From contig NZ_AQVB01000001.1 in the NCBI RefSeq assembly GCF_000372065.1, positions 9,375 through 73,374 of the forward strand: a DNA stretch of 64,000 nucleotides, written 5' to 3'. A model generated the notes under the pieces. That model had not been told where the DNA came from and ran no database searches. It saw nothing but the letters and a program-made list of their open reading frames with translations. Source of the DNA: Oligella urethralis DSM 7531. GTDB lineage: Bacteria > Pseudomonadota > Gammaproteobacteria > Burkholderiales > Burkholderiaceae_B. This document shows, piece by piece, positions 55,185 through 64,000 of this stretch (the stretch's first letter is position 1; each line of letters begins with the position of its first letter). A program made the position numbers and the translations under genes.

Positions 55185-58100
55185 GTTGGTTACTTGATTT
55201 ACCCAGTCGAATATTAAGTTTTATTTTTAGCCGCGGCTTATGGACTTTTGTGGGTTTATTTATCTTGGCGTGGCTGATCTGGTATATTGGCCCATCGATT
55301 GCGGTGGGGCAATGGTATCCCTTAGAGGATAGGCAAGTACGCATTTATTTGATCGGGGCAATTTTCGGGATTTGGCTACTTAGACTGATCTGGCGTAAAT
55401 GGCGTGAAGGACGCTTAAATGCACAGCTGTTAGGCAAAATTCGTCAACCTAAAAATGACGCTGCGATTAAAGACTTACCGGCAGAAGAGCAGGAAGAGAT
55501 TAAGATTCTTGCCGAGCGGTTTAATGAGGCCGTCACCTTATTAAAGCATGCACGCTTTGAACAGGGTGCTGAGCGCTCGCCGTTGGCGCGTTTTTCTAAG
55601 CAATATCTGTATCAATTGCCTTGGTATGTGTTTATCGGTGCACCTGGTTCGGGTAAAACCACGGCCTTAATTAATTCAGGCTTAAACTTTCCCTTGGCCG
55701 AAAAGTTCGGTAAGGTGGCGCTCAAAGGGGTTGGCGGTACGCGTAACTGTGACTGGTGGTTTACCGATGAAGCGGTGTTATTGGATACGGCAGGACGGTA
55801 TACCACGCATGAAAGTGATCCGACAGGCGATGAAAAAGAGTGGAAGGGCTTTCTTAATCTACTGACCAAGTACCGTGGCCGTCAACCGATTAACGGCGTG
55901 ATGTTAACCGTGAGTGTTGCCGATCTGCTCAGTGCTAATGCGACGGATAGAGCACAGCATGCCTTAGTGTTAAAGCAGCGCTTACAAGAATTACGGAATG
56001 AATTAGGGATTGAGTTTCCAGTCTATGTGCTGGTCACCAAAGTGGACTTGCTCAACGGCTTCGAGTCTTATTTCAATGACTTGAGTATGGAGGAAATGCA
56101 GCAGGTATGGGGCTTTACCATTCCCTATGAGCAGTCGCAAGCTAAAGGCTTTGAGCTGCTACCCGCCTTTGATAAAGAGTATTTGCTGCTGCAGGAGCGC
56201 CTGTTTGACTCATTGCCCGATGTGATGATGCGTACGGGCGATGAAAAGCATAGAGCGCTAGCGTATGCCCTACCACAACAGTTTGCTAATTTGCGAATGA
56301 TCTTAGGCAGCTTTTTAAATGATGTCTTTTCAAATTCCAAATTCGAGCAACGAGTCATTCCGCGCGGGGTGTATTTCACCAGTGGTACCCAAGGTGGCTT
56401 AGGTTTTGATAAGGTCACGGCGCAGTTAAAACGCTATATGCGGCTTGACGGTATGCAGCAACAGCAGGGCCTGTCAACGACTGAGGGCGGTAAAAGTTTC
56501 TTCCTAAGAAAGCTGCTACAAGAGGTGGTGTTCCAAGAGGCTGGTTTAGCTGGCTTGAATCTTAAGTGGGAGCGCCGTAAGCGCAAGATTCAATGGACAG
56601 CCTACGCTGTGATGGCCTCTGTCTTTGCGGTAGCGCTATTGGTGTGGGGTAATAGTTATTTTAAAAATAAAAGCTATCTGGCACAGGTTGAAGACAAACT
56701 ACCACCACTACAAAAGCTGTCGGAGGATATTAAGATCACTCAAACTGGGGATGTGCTGACGGTTTTACCTTTTTTAAATAGTACCTTGTTATTGCCGGAT
56801 GGCGCTGATTTTAAAGTCGATGACAGTCCCTGGGGCTACCATTTTGGCCTTTATCAAGGTAATAAAATCCAGGCGGCTGCCAATAGTGTTTATCAGGATG
56901 CGTTGAAAAATGTCTTATTGCCGCAAGTGGCAAAACGGGTTGAGGCTTCTTTGCGTCAAGCCAGTCCTGCGGATTTGGAATTATCGTATGAGGCATTGCG
57001 GGCGTATTTGATGATGTATGAGCCTGAGCACTACGATGCCTCGTATATGAAGACCTGGATTTTGGCGGATTTGAATGCGGTATTACCCAGCAATTTCACG
57101 ACCGAGCAGTATCGTTTGCTAGAACAGCATATTGATAATCTGGTGGGTGGCGGTGTTTTGGTTTCGCCCTTTCCTAAGGATGAGGCGTTGATTGCGGAGG
57201 TGCGCGATAACTTAAACCGGGTGTCGATGGCACGCCGTGCCTATAGTCGGATTGAGCGTATTCTCACCGCCGAAGCCGGTACGCCGATGAGTGTGATTAG
57301 TTTGGGCGGTTCGCAGGCGGCCTCTGTCTTTAAAAGAGAAAGTGGTAAACCCTTAAATCAAGGGGTGCCGGCTTTTTTCTCTTTTAATGGTTACTGGAAT
57401 GTCTTTGATAAGCGGGTTGAGCGTGAAACCATTCGTTTGCGAGAAGATGATGTATGGGTCTTAGATGCTGAAGCTAAGCAGCTCGCTGACGGTAGTGATA
57501 AGAAATTAGTCGACGATGTGCGCGTCATCTACTTTAATGAGTACGTTAAGCATTGGGATGCTTTTTTAGCCGATGTGGCCGTGGTAGTACCTGATAGCTT
57601 GGTCGGCGCGATTGAATTGGCACGTACCTTATCTTCTTCCAATTCGCCCTTAACCCGTTTTGTGCAGTCCGTGGCAAATGAAACTACCTTATTACGAAGC
57701 GATGATAAGAATGAGCGCTCCATCGTCGATCGTGCCCGTGAACGAGCTACGAGCACCACCTCCTCATTGACCAGTATTATTGGTCCGGTCGGTGCCGGTA
57801 ATTTAGTGCGCACTGATGCGGGACCAGAGCGTTTAGAAGAATTGGTGGATCGTCACTTTGTACAATACCGCGAATTGGCGACCAGCGTGGGTCAAAATAG
57901 CGCCCCGCCAATTGATTCAACCGTGAGCTTATTAAGTGAGCTATATACCTACTTAACGGCAGCGGATACGGCGCTCAGAACGAAAACACCTTTACCCACA
58001 GCCGACGTAATTTCTAAATTACAGGCCGAGTCAGGTCGTTTGCCACCTGCGGTTGGTTCGATGCTCAATGATTTATCCGTGCAGGCGGCAGCCTCAGTGA

Positions 58101-58810
58101 ATTCGGTGCAGCAAAAAAATGTAGGCGAAGATGTGGATGCGATTTTGGGCAATTTTTGTCGGCAGGCGATTGCGGGACGCTATCCCTTTAGTCAGTCGAC
58201 ACGTGATATTGCACCTAATGACTTTGCCCGTTTCTTTGGCCATGGGCAGATGATGGATGAGTTTTTTCAGAAAAATATCAGTCATTTAGTCGATATGAGT
58301 ACACGTCCATGGCGCTTTAAACCGGGCGTTGATGGTAGCAAAGGTGATATTGCCCGTTTCTTGTCCTCCTTTGAAAAAGCCAGTGTGATTCGGGATGTGT
58401 ATTTTTCAGCAGGTAATCCTGCGCCCTCCTACAAGGTGTCCATTCGTCCGCTAGATATGGACCCCGGCATTATGCAATTTATTTTGGATGTGGACGGTCA
58501 GGTGTTGACTTATGAGCATGGTCCACAAGTTGGGGTGACCATGGATTGGCCAGGGCAACGTGGTAGTAATCAGGTGTCGATGAGTGCCAGTACGCAGCAG
58601 GGTAGCTCCGGTTTATCAACCTCTGGCCCGTGGGCCTTAAATCGTCTACTCGATCGTGCGTCTCTACGTCAAGGGCGCTCTTCCGAGGTAACCATTGCTA
58701 CTTTTTCCTTAGGGGGTAGAAGTGTCACCTTGGAATTTACGGCCTATTCGGCTAAAAGTCCTTTCCGTTTAAATGAAATGCGTAGCTTTGTCTGTCCGGG
58801 GAGAAACTAG
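55181..58810 (+). CDS. tssM: T6SS inner-membrane protein TssM (IcmF)
   Basis: A 1209-residue IcmF protein of normal size. Two N-terminal transmembrane helices (about 18-40 and 54-72) precede a cytoplasmic NTPase-like domain with Walker A GAPGSGKT at 153-160 and Walker B-like LLDTAGRY. A third helix near 470-490 leads to a large periplasmic part ending in the TssJ-binding C-terminal beta domain (LNEMRSFVCPG). The intact Walker A suggests nucleotide binding is retained. ATG overlaps the tssL stop. Confidence 0.94.
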   Translation: MSWLLDLPSRILSFIFSRGLWTFVGLFILAWLIWYIGPSIAVGQWYPLEDRQVRIYLIGAIFGIWLLRLIWRKWREGRLNAQLLGKIRQPKNDAAIKDLPAEEQEEIKILAERFNEAVTLLKHARFEQGAERSPLARFSKQYLYQLPWYVFIGAPGSGKTTALINSGLNFPLAEKFGKVALKGVGGTRNCDWWFTDEAVLLDTAGRYTTHESDPTGDEKEWKGFLNLLTKYRGRQPINGVMLTVSVADLLSANATDRAQHALVLKQRLQELRNELGIEFPVYVLVTKVDLLNGFESYFNDLSMEEMQQVWGFTIPYEQSQAKGFELLPAFDKEYLLLQERLFDSLPDVMMRTGDEKHRALAYALPQQFANLRMILGSFLNDVFSNSKFEQRVIPRGVYFTSGTQGGLGFDKVTAQLKRYMRLDGMQQQQGLSTTEGGKSFFLRKLLQEVVFQEAGLAGLNLKWERRKRKIQWTAYAVMASVFAVALLVWGNSYFKNKSYLAQVEDKLPPLQKLSEDIKITQTGDVLTVLPFLNSTLLLPDGADFKVDDSPWGYHFGLYQGNKIQAAANSVYQDALKNVLLPQVAKRVEASLRQASPADLELSYEALRAYLMMYEPEHYDASYMKTWILADLNAVLPSNFTTEQYRLLEQHIDNLVGGGVLVSPFPKDEALIAEVRDNLNRVSMARRAYSRIERILTAEAGTPMSVISLGGSQAASVFKRESGKPLNQGVPAFFSFNGYWNVFDKRVERETIRLREDDVWVLDAEAKQLADGSDKKLVDDVRVIYFNEYVKHWDAFLADVAVVVPDSLVGAIELARTLSSSNSPLTRFVQSVANETTLLRSDDKNERSIVDRARERATSTTSSLTSIIGPVGAGNLVRTDAGPERLEELVDRHFVQYRELATSVGQNSAPPIDSTVSLLSELYTYLTAADTALRTKTPLPTADVISKLQAESGRLPPAVGSMLNDLSVQAAASVNSVQQKNVGEDVDAILGNFCRQAIAGRYPFSQSTRDIAPNDFARFFGHGQMMDEFFQKNISHLVDMSTRPWRFKPGVDGSKGDIARFLSSFEKASVIRDVYFSAGNPAPSYKVSIRPLDMDPGIMQFILDVDGQVLTYEHGPQVGVTMDWPGQRGSNQVSMSASTQQGSSGLSTSGPWALNRLLDRASLRQGRSSEVTIATFSLGGRSVTLEFTAYSAKSPFRLNEMRSFVCPGRN

Positions 58811-58812
58811 GG

Positions 58813-59541
58813 ATGTCATCTTCAGCTTATACGCCGAGTATTGATGATCTGAGTCGTGCCTTAGGCTGGTACGGCAAACTGCCTGCTGCCGGTGATTTTG
58901 TGCGGCGACGTCTTAGTTCAGAATTAGTGAATTGGTGGCATCGCTGGTTGGAGTTGGGTTTGCCTAGTGTTAAAGAGAGTGCTGCTAAGCAAAGCCTGTT
59001 TTTTCATGCACCGATTTGGAATTTTGCGCTGCCTGCCAGTCATGGTTGTGATGTGGTGCAGCTTGGTTGTGTTGCGCCTAGTCGCGATCGGGTCGGCAGA
59101 CTCTATCCTTTATTAGTTAGCTTATATGTGCCACCGAGCTATTTTGAGCCACAGCTTATTGCAGGTTCTGCACGATTTTATCAGCAAATTGGTAAGTCCT
59201 TATTACAAGCTGTGTCCTTGGGCTGTTCGGTGGAGCAATTTGATCGTAGTCTGGCGGATATCAGTTTAACCATGACGGCCATGCTGAAGCGTCATAGCGC
59301 AATAGCTACCCCATCCTGTGGTGATGATATTTTGTCCATTTTAAATGAGGGGCATAGCACAGCGCCGACTGAGCAGCTAGAGGAAGAGGGTTCTTCCTGG
59401 CCCAATTTAGCGAACTTTTTCGAGCCCCAAGGTAGCAACAGTTATTGGTGGACCAATCAGGCAACGGGTGCGGCTTTGCGTGCACAAGTGCATGGTGGTG
59501 CACCGAATGCCGCCTTATTTAAAACGCTTTTTCTTGCTTAA
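58813..59541 (+). CDS. tagF: T6SS post-translational regulator TagF
   Basis: A 242-residue protein starting with the TagF/DUF2094 core GWYGKLPAAGDFVRRRL and WW(x)RWLELGL, with CVAPSRDRVGRLYPLLV and SYWWTN later. TagF represses T6SS assembly in other bacteria by binding Fha, independently of the kinase pathway. That independence matters here, since kinase and FHA look degenerate. Two bases separate it from tssM. Confidence 0.92.
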   Translation: MSSSAYTPSIDDLSRALGWYGKLPAAGDFVRRRLSSELVNWWHRWLELGLPSVKESAAKQSLFFHAPIWNFALPASHGCDVVQLGCVAPSRDRVGRLYPLLVSLYVPPSYFEPQLIAGSARFYQQIGKSLLQAVSLGCSVEQFDRSLADISLTMTAMLKRHSAIATPSCGDDILSILNEGHSTAPTEQLEEEGSSWPNLANFFEPQGSNSYWWTNQATGAALRAQVHGGAPNAALFKTLFLA

Positions 59542-59568
59542 CTAGTTTAATTTTAAAAGATTGAAATT

Positions 59569-61812
59569 ATGTTGATTAATGTACAAGTGTCCCAAGCCCT
59601 TAGTCAGGTGCCTGCGACTTGGAAACCCTTACGGCAAACCGCATTGTGGACTGATAAGGTCAGTCTTGGAGACTTGCAAGACTTACTGGCAGATTTACGC
59701 TTAGGGCTGAGTCAACTGCATCAGCAAAATCGCTATTATGGGCTATGGTCTTTAGATACGATCTTTCAAGATGGAAGTGGGCGCTTTCATCTATTGCCGG
59801 GGGTTAGTCAGCAGCTAAGCAAAGAGCTTGATCAGCAACCCTTATTACCCGTGTGTGCAGCGTTTGAGCAATTTACCGAGGATGCGGCTTGGCCTTTAGG
59901 TGAACATACGGATGTGTATGGCTTGGCGACCTTAATGCGTTTTTTAATTTTAAAAACGCAACCGCTAAGTGCGATTAATCGCTTAGTTAATGAGCAAGAA
60001 CGTTTGACCAACTTGGGCTTGGAAGATCGCTTTAATCGACAATATTTACGTGCCATTGATATGGCGACGGCGATTGAAATTAAGGATCGTATCAGCACCA
60101 TTGATGAGTTTAGTGAGTTACTTGGTTTGCCACCGCTGCAACATGCCCCGGGATTACGCACACAAGTAATCACAGAAGCGCCGCTGTCCGCTACTACTGC
60201 CTCAGTGGTGGCGAGGCCAACGCCAGTGCAGGAGGTTGCAGTTGCCCCGCTGGGTGATCTAAGGTCAGATGAGACCGTAAGCGATGTGCCGGCGGCAGCG
60301 CTAACACAAGACAGCGCATCAGAGCAAGCAACCGTGCTTGAGCCAAGCGCTCGACAGGAAGCGGACACTGCTCAGGCGCAGCCGCTTGAGGAGGCGCCGC
60401 TGATGGAGCAGACTCAGTCTGCCGATCTAGTCACAAGCGCAGCAGAGGCAGAGGATGCCTCCATCGGTCTAGAGGAATTAGGTATGGGAGGGGCTCCGCT
60501 AACTGCTGTGCCACCCGCTGAAGTAGCAACGCATCAGCCCACGACAGATGAGGAGCCTAGCTCAGCAGAGCCAAGAGAAAGCAGTGCGATGGCGAGTGAG
60601 GCAGCCACAGTCACCACGGCGACGGCGAGCAGTGTGCCACCGTCAAAGGCAACATCAGCCACGACCCCAGCAGAGGAAGTGGGCACCAGTGCGGATGCTG
60701 AGGGATCAACAACAGCACCGGATGAGCCATTTGACTCCTTAAAAGCGCAGAAGCAATCATTGCAAAAACGCCCTCAAAAATCCTCAAAACTATTGATCTA
60801 TCCGGCGGCGGCGATTGCCTTAGTTGTGATTCTAAGTACGCTCTTTTACTTATTGTTTAGTAAAGATAGTGAGCAACAACAAGAGGCGATAGAGGCGCAA
60901 ATTGCACAAATGCAAGAAGCAGCTGAAGCTCAGGCAGAGCAAGCAAGACAAGCGGCATTAGCCCAAGCTGAAGCAGTTAGCGGCGCTGTAAACATCCAAG
61001 TAGCACAAACCGAACAGAGCATGCAAGGCACCATGGAGTCGCTATCGACGGCAGCCCCTACGCCGCAGGTGGGGCAAGCAAATCAAGCGCCGGCTCATAA
61101 CGTAGAAACCGCAGCACAGGAGGAAGCGCTTAGTGATAGCGAGGAGCCGTCGCCAGCGTCTTCGGATGCCACCTTGTTAAGCAGTTTGGTGACAGCGCCC
61201 GCGGAGGAAAAGGAGACGACAGAAGCTACAGCGAGCGAATCAGAATCGACAGTGGCAGGTGTAGAGCAGACGCCATCTGAAGCTGTCTCCGAGGATGCGC
61301 TTGTGCGGGACGAAGCCGCCGCAAGCGCCACCACCGCCACATCAAGCTTGACAGAAGCACAAAATCAGCCAACGGAGTCACCTGCAACAAGCACGCTGGG
61401 CAACGATAATGCAATGACCGCACAGGATGCTGAGCGTCAGCAGCAGCAAGCCTTGGAACGTGAGGCTGAGGAGCGTCGTCTGGCGGCTGAAAAAGAACGT
61501 GAAGAACGACAAGAGCGGCTGCGTTTAGAACAAGAGGAAAAAGAACGTCAGCGCCTACAGGCACAAGTGCAGGCGGATAAGGAAAGACGTGAGCGTCAAC
61601 AGGCTATGGGCACCTTAAACTTAGATATTCGCCCTTGGGGTAATGTCAGTATTAATGGTCGCGGCTATGGTGCTAGTCCACCGCGTAATAGCATACGCCT
61701 AGCGCCAGGTACTTATAGCGTGGTCGTGACCAATGGTGATTTACCGGCATATCGTACCAGCGTCACGATTCAAACGGGTGGCCGTACTACCATCAGCCAT
61801 CATTTTGAATAG
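59569..61812 (+). CDS. T6SS pseudokinase with transmembrane helix and PEGA domain
   Basis: A 747-residue protein. Residues 35-190 resemble only the C-lobe of a Ser/Thr kinase: [17 protein letters not shown] stands where HRD and its Asn should be, HLLPGV replaces DFG, and the helix-F motif [13 protein letters not shown] and a final [11 protein letters not shown] arginine remain. No N-lobe, P-loop or catalytic Lys exists, and only 27 bases separate the gene from tagF. Next are a roughly 215-residue Ala/Glu/Thr-rich linker, one transmembrane helix (about 407-430), an acidic linker, an Arg/Glu coiled coil (about 620-680) and a C-terminal PEGA domain (about 680-747). It sits where ppkA is expected. 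A scaffolding role is inferred. Confidence 0.8.
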   Translation: MLINVQVSQALSQVPATWKPLRQTALWTDKVSLGDLQDLLADLRLGLSQLHQQNRYYGLWSLDTIFQDGSGRFHLLPGVSQQLSKELDQQPLLPVCAAFEQFTEDAAWPLGEHTDVYGLATLMRFLILKTQPLSAINRLVNEQERLTNLGLEDRFNRQYLRAIDMATAIEIKDRISTIDEFSELLGLPPLQHAPGLRTQVITEAPLSATTASVVARPTPVQEVAVAPLGDLRSDETVSDVPAAALTQDSASEQATVLEPSARQEADTAQAQPLEEAPLMEQTQSADLVTSAAEAEDASIGLEELGMGGAPLTAVPPAEVATHQPTTDEEPSSAEPRESSAMASEAATVTTATASSVPPSKATSATTPAEEVGTSADAEGSTTAPDEPFDSLKAQKQSLQKRPQKSSKLLIYPAAAIALVVILSTLFYLLFSKDSEQQQEAIEAQIAQMQEAAEAQAEQARQAALAQAEAVSGAVNIQVAQTEQSMQGTMESLSTAAPTPQVGQANQAPAHNVETAAQEEALSDSEEPSPASSDATLLSSLVTAPAEEKETTEATASESESTVAGVEQTPSEAVSEDALVRDEAAASATTATSSLTEAQNQPTESPATSTLGNDNAMTAQDAERQQQQALEREAEERRLAAEKEREERQERLRLEQEEKERQRLQAQVQADKERRERQQAMGTLNLDIRPWGNVSINGRGYGASPPRNSIRLAPGTYSVVVTNGDLPAYRTSVTIQTGGRTTISHHFE

Positions 61813-61880
61813 CGGACTGTCATGTCAATGTCATATGGTCGTCATATTAAGTTAATAATCAAAAGTTAAGATCGTCGATT

Positions 61881-62936
61881 ATGGTAACGTTTGAAGAAAT
61901 TGCCGGTTCTTTTAGTAATGAAAATTGCGGTGAGAACTTAGAGTATAGCCAAGAGTTTTTGGCATTGACGCGCTCCTTGGAGTATAAGCCTGAGCAGCAG
62001 TTCGGTGACACCATTATTGAAGCGGAGTCACCCGAGTGGAATCAAGCAGAGCGCCAAGCCTTAGCACTATGCGCCAAAACATGTGATGTACGGGTATTGG
62101 AGATGCTGGTACGCACATGGGCGGCACAACATGGTTTGCCCGGCTATGCCAATGGCTTGGAAATCGTGTTTAAGGCCATTCGTGCGTTTTGGGATGGCAT
62201 CCACCCGCCCTTGGTTGAGGATGACGGTTATGAGGATCCATTGCCCAGAATTAATGCGCTTAATGCCTTGGTGACCGTTGATGGTGTGTTAGGTATTTTA
62301 CGCTCTGCACCGATTTTAAGTGGCACCTATGGTCAGCTCAGCTTGCGCGAGGCGGAGCAGGTTATTGATGGCTCAAAAACGGATTTTCCGGGTGGTCGCG
62401 GTCGTTTAGCAGAGATGCTGAGCCAAGCCAAAATTACTGATGAGGCTGAGATCAATGCCCTTTATCAGGCGCACAGCTGGTTGCGGCAGATTGAGGAGCT
62501 GGTGCTTGAAAAGCTAGGCCATGAATGGCGTCCCGAATTTAATCAAGCCCTTCAGTTGTTCGACGTCATTATGAACGTCGTCGGCAATCCACAGCCCGCC
62601 GGCACTGAAGCTAGCTCAGCGCCTGAGGAATCGAGCAGTGCGCAACATGCGGGCGAGTCGAGCCATCAAGCTAGCCAACTTAGCAAAGTAGAAGCAATTA
62701 AGGAGGTGTCTTGGAAAGAGCTCAGTATCAGTACGCGAGCCGATGCCATCTTAGCTTTGGAAAAGGTCTGTAGCTACTTTGAAGTGCATGAGCCCAGTCA
62801 TCCAGCGCCTTTTTTAATCCGTCGAGTCCAACAAACCATACCGTTGAACTTTTACGACATGATTAAAAACTTGGTGCCAGGCAGTCATGAGCAGTTCGAT
62901 ATTTGGTTAGCAAAAACAGAGGATAACGACGAATAA
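61881..62936 (+). CDS. tssA: T6SS sheath-priming protein TssA
   Basis: A 351-residue protein with the ImpA N-terminal domain (CGENLEYSQEFLALTRSLE ... W..A.RQALALCAKTCDVRVLEMLVRTW ... GLEIVFKAIRAFWDGIHPPL). A Ser/Ala-rich hinge (about 240-270) precedes the C-terminal helical part. The length suits the short TssA class. TssA caps the growing sheath end and recruits TssB/TssC. It lies between the pseudokinase and tssB. Confidence 0.9.
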   Translation: MVTFEEIAGSFSNENCGENLEYSQEFLALTRSLEYKPEQQFGDTIIEAESPEWNQAERQALALCAKTCDVRVLEMLVRTWAAQHGLPGYANGLEIVFKAIRAFWDGIHPPLVEDDGYEDPLPRINALNALVTVDGVLGILRSAPILSGTYGQLSLREAEQVIDGSKTDFPGGRGRLAEMLSQAKITDEAEINALYQAHSWLRQIEELVLEKLGHEWRPEFNQALQLFDVIMNVVGNPQPAGTEASSAPEESSSAQHAGESSHQASQLSKVEAIKEVSWKELSISTRADAILALEKVCSYFEVHEPSHPAPFLIRRVQQTIPLNFYDMIKNLVPGSHEQFDIWLAKTEDNDE

Positions 62937-62994
62937 CTATCGTCATCATAGCAACATCGTTTAGGTTTAAAGATTAGTTTTTTGGAGGATTTAC

Positions 62995-63531
62995 ATGCAA
63001 CGTAAAAAAACCGCAAGCGGTCAGAAGTTTATCTCACGTAACCGCGCCCCACGAGTACAAATTGAGTATGACGTTGAAATTTACGGGGCTGAACGTACTA
63101 TCCAATTGCCTTTTGTTATGGCGGTAATGGCTGACTTGGCAGGTAAATCAGAAGTACCTAAGACCGATGTGAGTGAGCGTCAATTTATGGAGATTAGCAT
63201 CGATAACTTTGACGATCGCATGAAATCCATTAAACCACGTGTTGCGATGCAGGTTGAAAACACCTTAACTGGTGATGGTATTTTAAATGTGGATATGACC
63301 TTTGAAAGCATGGAGGACTTTAATCCAGCCAATGTGGCGCGTAAGATTGAGCCCCTAGCAGAGCTACTCGAAGCGCGTACGGAATTAGCTAATTTACTGA
63401 CCTATATGGACGGTAAAATCGGTGCTGAAGAGCTGATTAATCAGGTTTTACAAAATCCGGCCTTATTAAAATCATTAGCCGCTGCACCAAATACAACAGC
63501 AGAAAAAACCACCACGGATGATGAGAACTAG
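62995..63531 (+). CDS. tssB: T6SS contractile sheath small subunit TssB
   Basis: A 178-residue TssB (VipA). It has VQIEYDVEIYGAERTIQLPFVMAVMADLAG, then FDDRMKSIKPRVAMQVENTL and the C-terminal helix AELLEARTELANLLTYMDGK. It pairs with TssC to form the contractile sheath. A GGAGGA ribosome site precedes the ATG. Confidence 0.95.
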   Translation: MQRKKTASGQKFISRNRAPRVQIEYDVEIYGAERTIQLPFVMAVMADLAGKSEVPKTDVSERQFMEISIDNFDDRMKSIKPRVAMQVENTLTGDGILNVDMTFESMEDFNPANVARKIEPLAELLEARTELANLLTYMDGKIGAEELINQVLQNPALLKSLAAAPNTTAEKTTTDDEN

Positions 63532-63542
63532 GAGATAGTGGG

Positions 63543-64000
63543 ATGAGTACAAGTTCTTTAAAAGATGTTGAAATGCAACAACAGCTTGGTGCAGAGGATG
63601 GTCTGGCATCGCTGTTACAAAAAGAGTTTAAACCTAAAACCGATGAGGCGCGTGACGCTGTACAAAATGCGGTTAAAACCCTAGCTCAGCAGGCCTTGGA
63701 AAATACGGTCACGCTAACATCTGACGCCTATTCGACCATTCAAGAAATTATTGCTGAAATTGATAGAAAGCTTAGCGAGCAGATTAATAAAATCCTGCAT
63801 CATCAAGAGTTTCAGGCGCTCGAAGGTGCTTGGCGTGGTTTACATTATTTGGTCAATAATACAGAGACCGATGAGCTCTTGAAAATCCGCTTTATGGATA
63901 TTTCTAAAAAGGAGTTAGGCCGTACCTTAAAGCGTTATAAGGGTGCTGCTTGGGACCAAAGCCCAATCTTCAAGCGTATTTATGAGGAGGAGTACGGTCA
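63543..64000 (+). CDS. tssC: T6SS contractile sheath large subunit TssC (5' part)
   Basis: The first 152 codons of TssC (VipB), cut by the window edge. The reading frame is open to the last base. The block HHQEFQALEGAWRGLHYLV followed by LKIRFMDISKKELGRTLKR is the family signature. The ATG at 63543 has AGGAG nearby and lies 11 bases after the tssB stop, as in other sheath operons. Confidence 0.94.
   Translation, partial: MSTSSLKDVEMQQQLGAEDGLASLLQKEFKPKTDEARDAVQNAVKTLAQQALENTVTLTSDAYSTIQEIIAEIDRKLSEQINKILHHQEFQALEGAWRGLHYLVNNTETDELLKIRFMDISKKELGRTLKRYKGAAWDQSPIFKRIYEEEYG

Noticed and set aside
59832-60368. A 178-codon open frame on the minus strand inside the pseudokinase gene
   Set aside because: It is antisense to a low-complexity Ala/Glu/Thr coding stretch, has no ribosome site or family similarity, and its openness follows from codon bias of the plus-strand gene.

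Overview
The window reads as a chromosomal segment of a betaproteobacterium, most likely Burkholderiales of the Alcaligenaceae type with a moderate G+C content. This is an inference from gene content and order: argS, a SPOR-domain gene and dsbA in a row; a LiuR-controlled liu operon; paired DUF2868/DUF3482 genes; and a type VI secretion (T6SS) cluster with a TssQ-like lipoprotein. I recognised no rRNA, tRNA or CRISPR array. The far left end carries a broken IS66-type insertion sequence remnant (about 63-315).

Left third (421-24362). A minus-strand leucine/isovalerate operon runs liuR - liuA - thiolase - liuB - liuD. It has a perfect palindromic LiuR-type operator just after its -10 box, an intrinsic terminator inside the operon before liuB, and no liuC or liuE in view. 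A metallo-beta-lactamase-fold hydrolase diverges from it. Next come a LysE-family exporter, metC, and the minus-strand genes dsbA, a SPOR protein and argS. A 1416-residue Sec-signal-bearing Rhs protein follows, ending in a Tle1-type (DUF2235) lipase domain. Then come a DUF1840 gene, leuA preceded by a small leucine-rich ORF that could be a leader peptide, two unrecognised membrane proteins, prfC and a second LysE-family exporter.

Middle third (24519-45533). This holds a lemA - TPM - TPM membrane module, whose third gene starts at a GTG inside the second; the DUF3482 GTPase/DUF2868 membrane protein pair; a DUF1232 gene; a complete basic amino acid ABC transporter (binding protein, two permeases, ATPase); a TauE/SafE exporter; a GntP permease; and an L-lactate module (lldD and lctP, divergent). 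The lactate promoter region has two TGGTnnnACCA sites 84 bp apart. The probable lactate regulator lldR lies about 3 kb beyond lctP, separated by an AT-rich cassette of three genes (MatC-like carrier, amidohydrolase, GntR/UTRA regulator) that looks inserted. A DUF3025 gene, hslR and an acyl-CoA synthetase finish this part.

Right third (45605-64000). This is a T6SS cluster: tssG (alone, minus strand), tssH/clpV (plus), an FAH-family metabolic gene, fha/tagH and tssQ-like (minus), then a long plus-strand operon tssJ-tssK-tssL(OmpA)-tssM-tagF-pseudokinase-tssA-tssB-tssC, with tssC cut by the window edge. tssE, tssF, hcp, vgrG and PAAR are not seen and may lie to the right. The main oddity is that both halves of the usual PpkA/Fha threonine-phosphorylation switch look disabled. 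The kinase-like protein has no N-lobe and no HRD or DFG motif, and carries a C-terminal PEGA domain instead. The FHA domain has lost the Arg and His of its phosphothreonine site. This suggests the switch has been rebuilt as a phosphorylation-independent scaffold.
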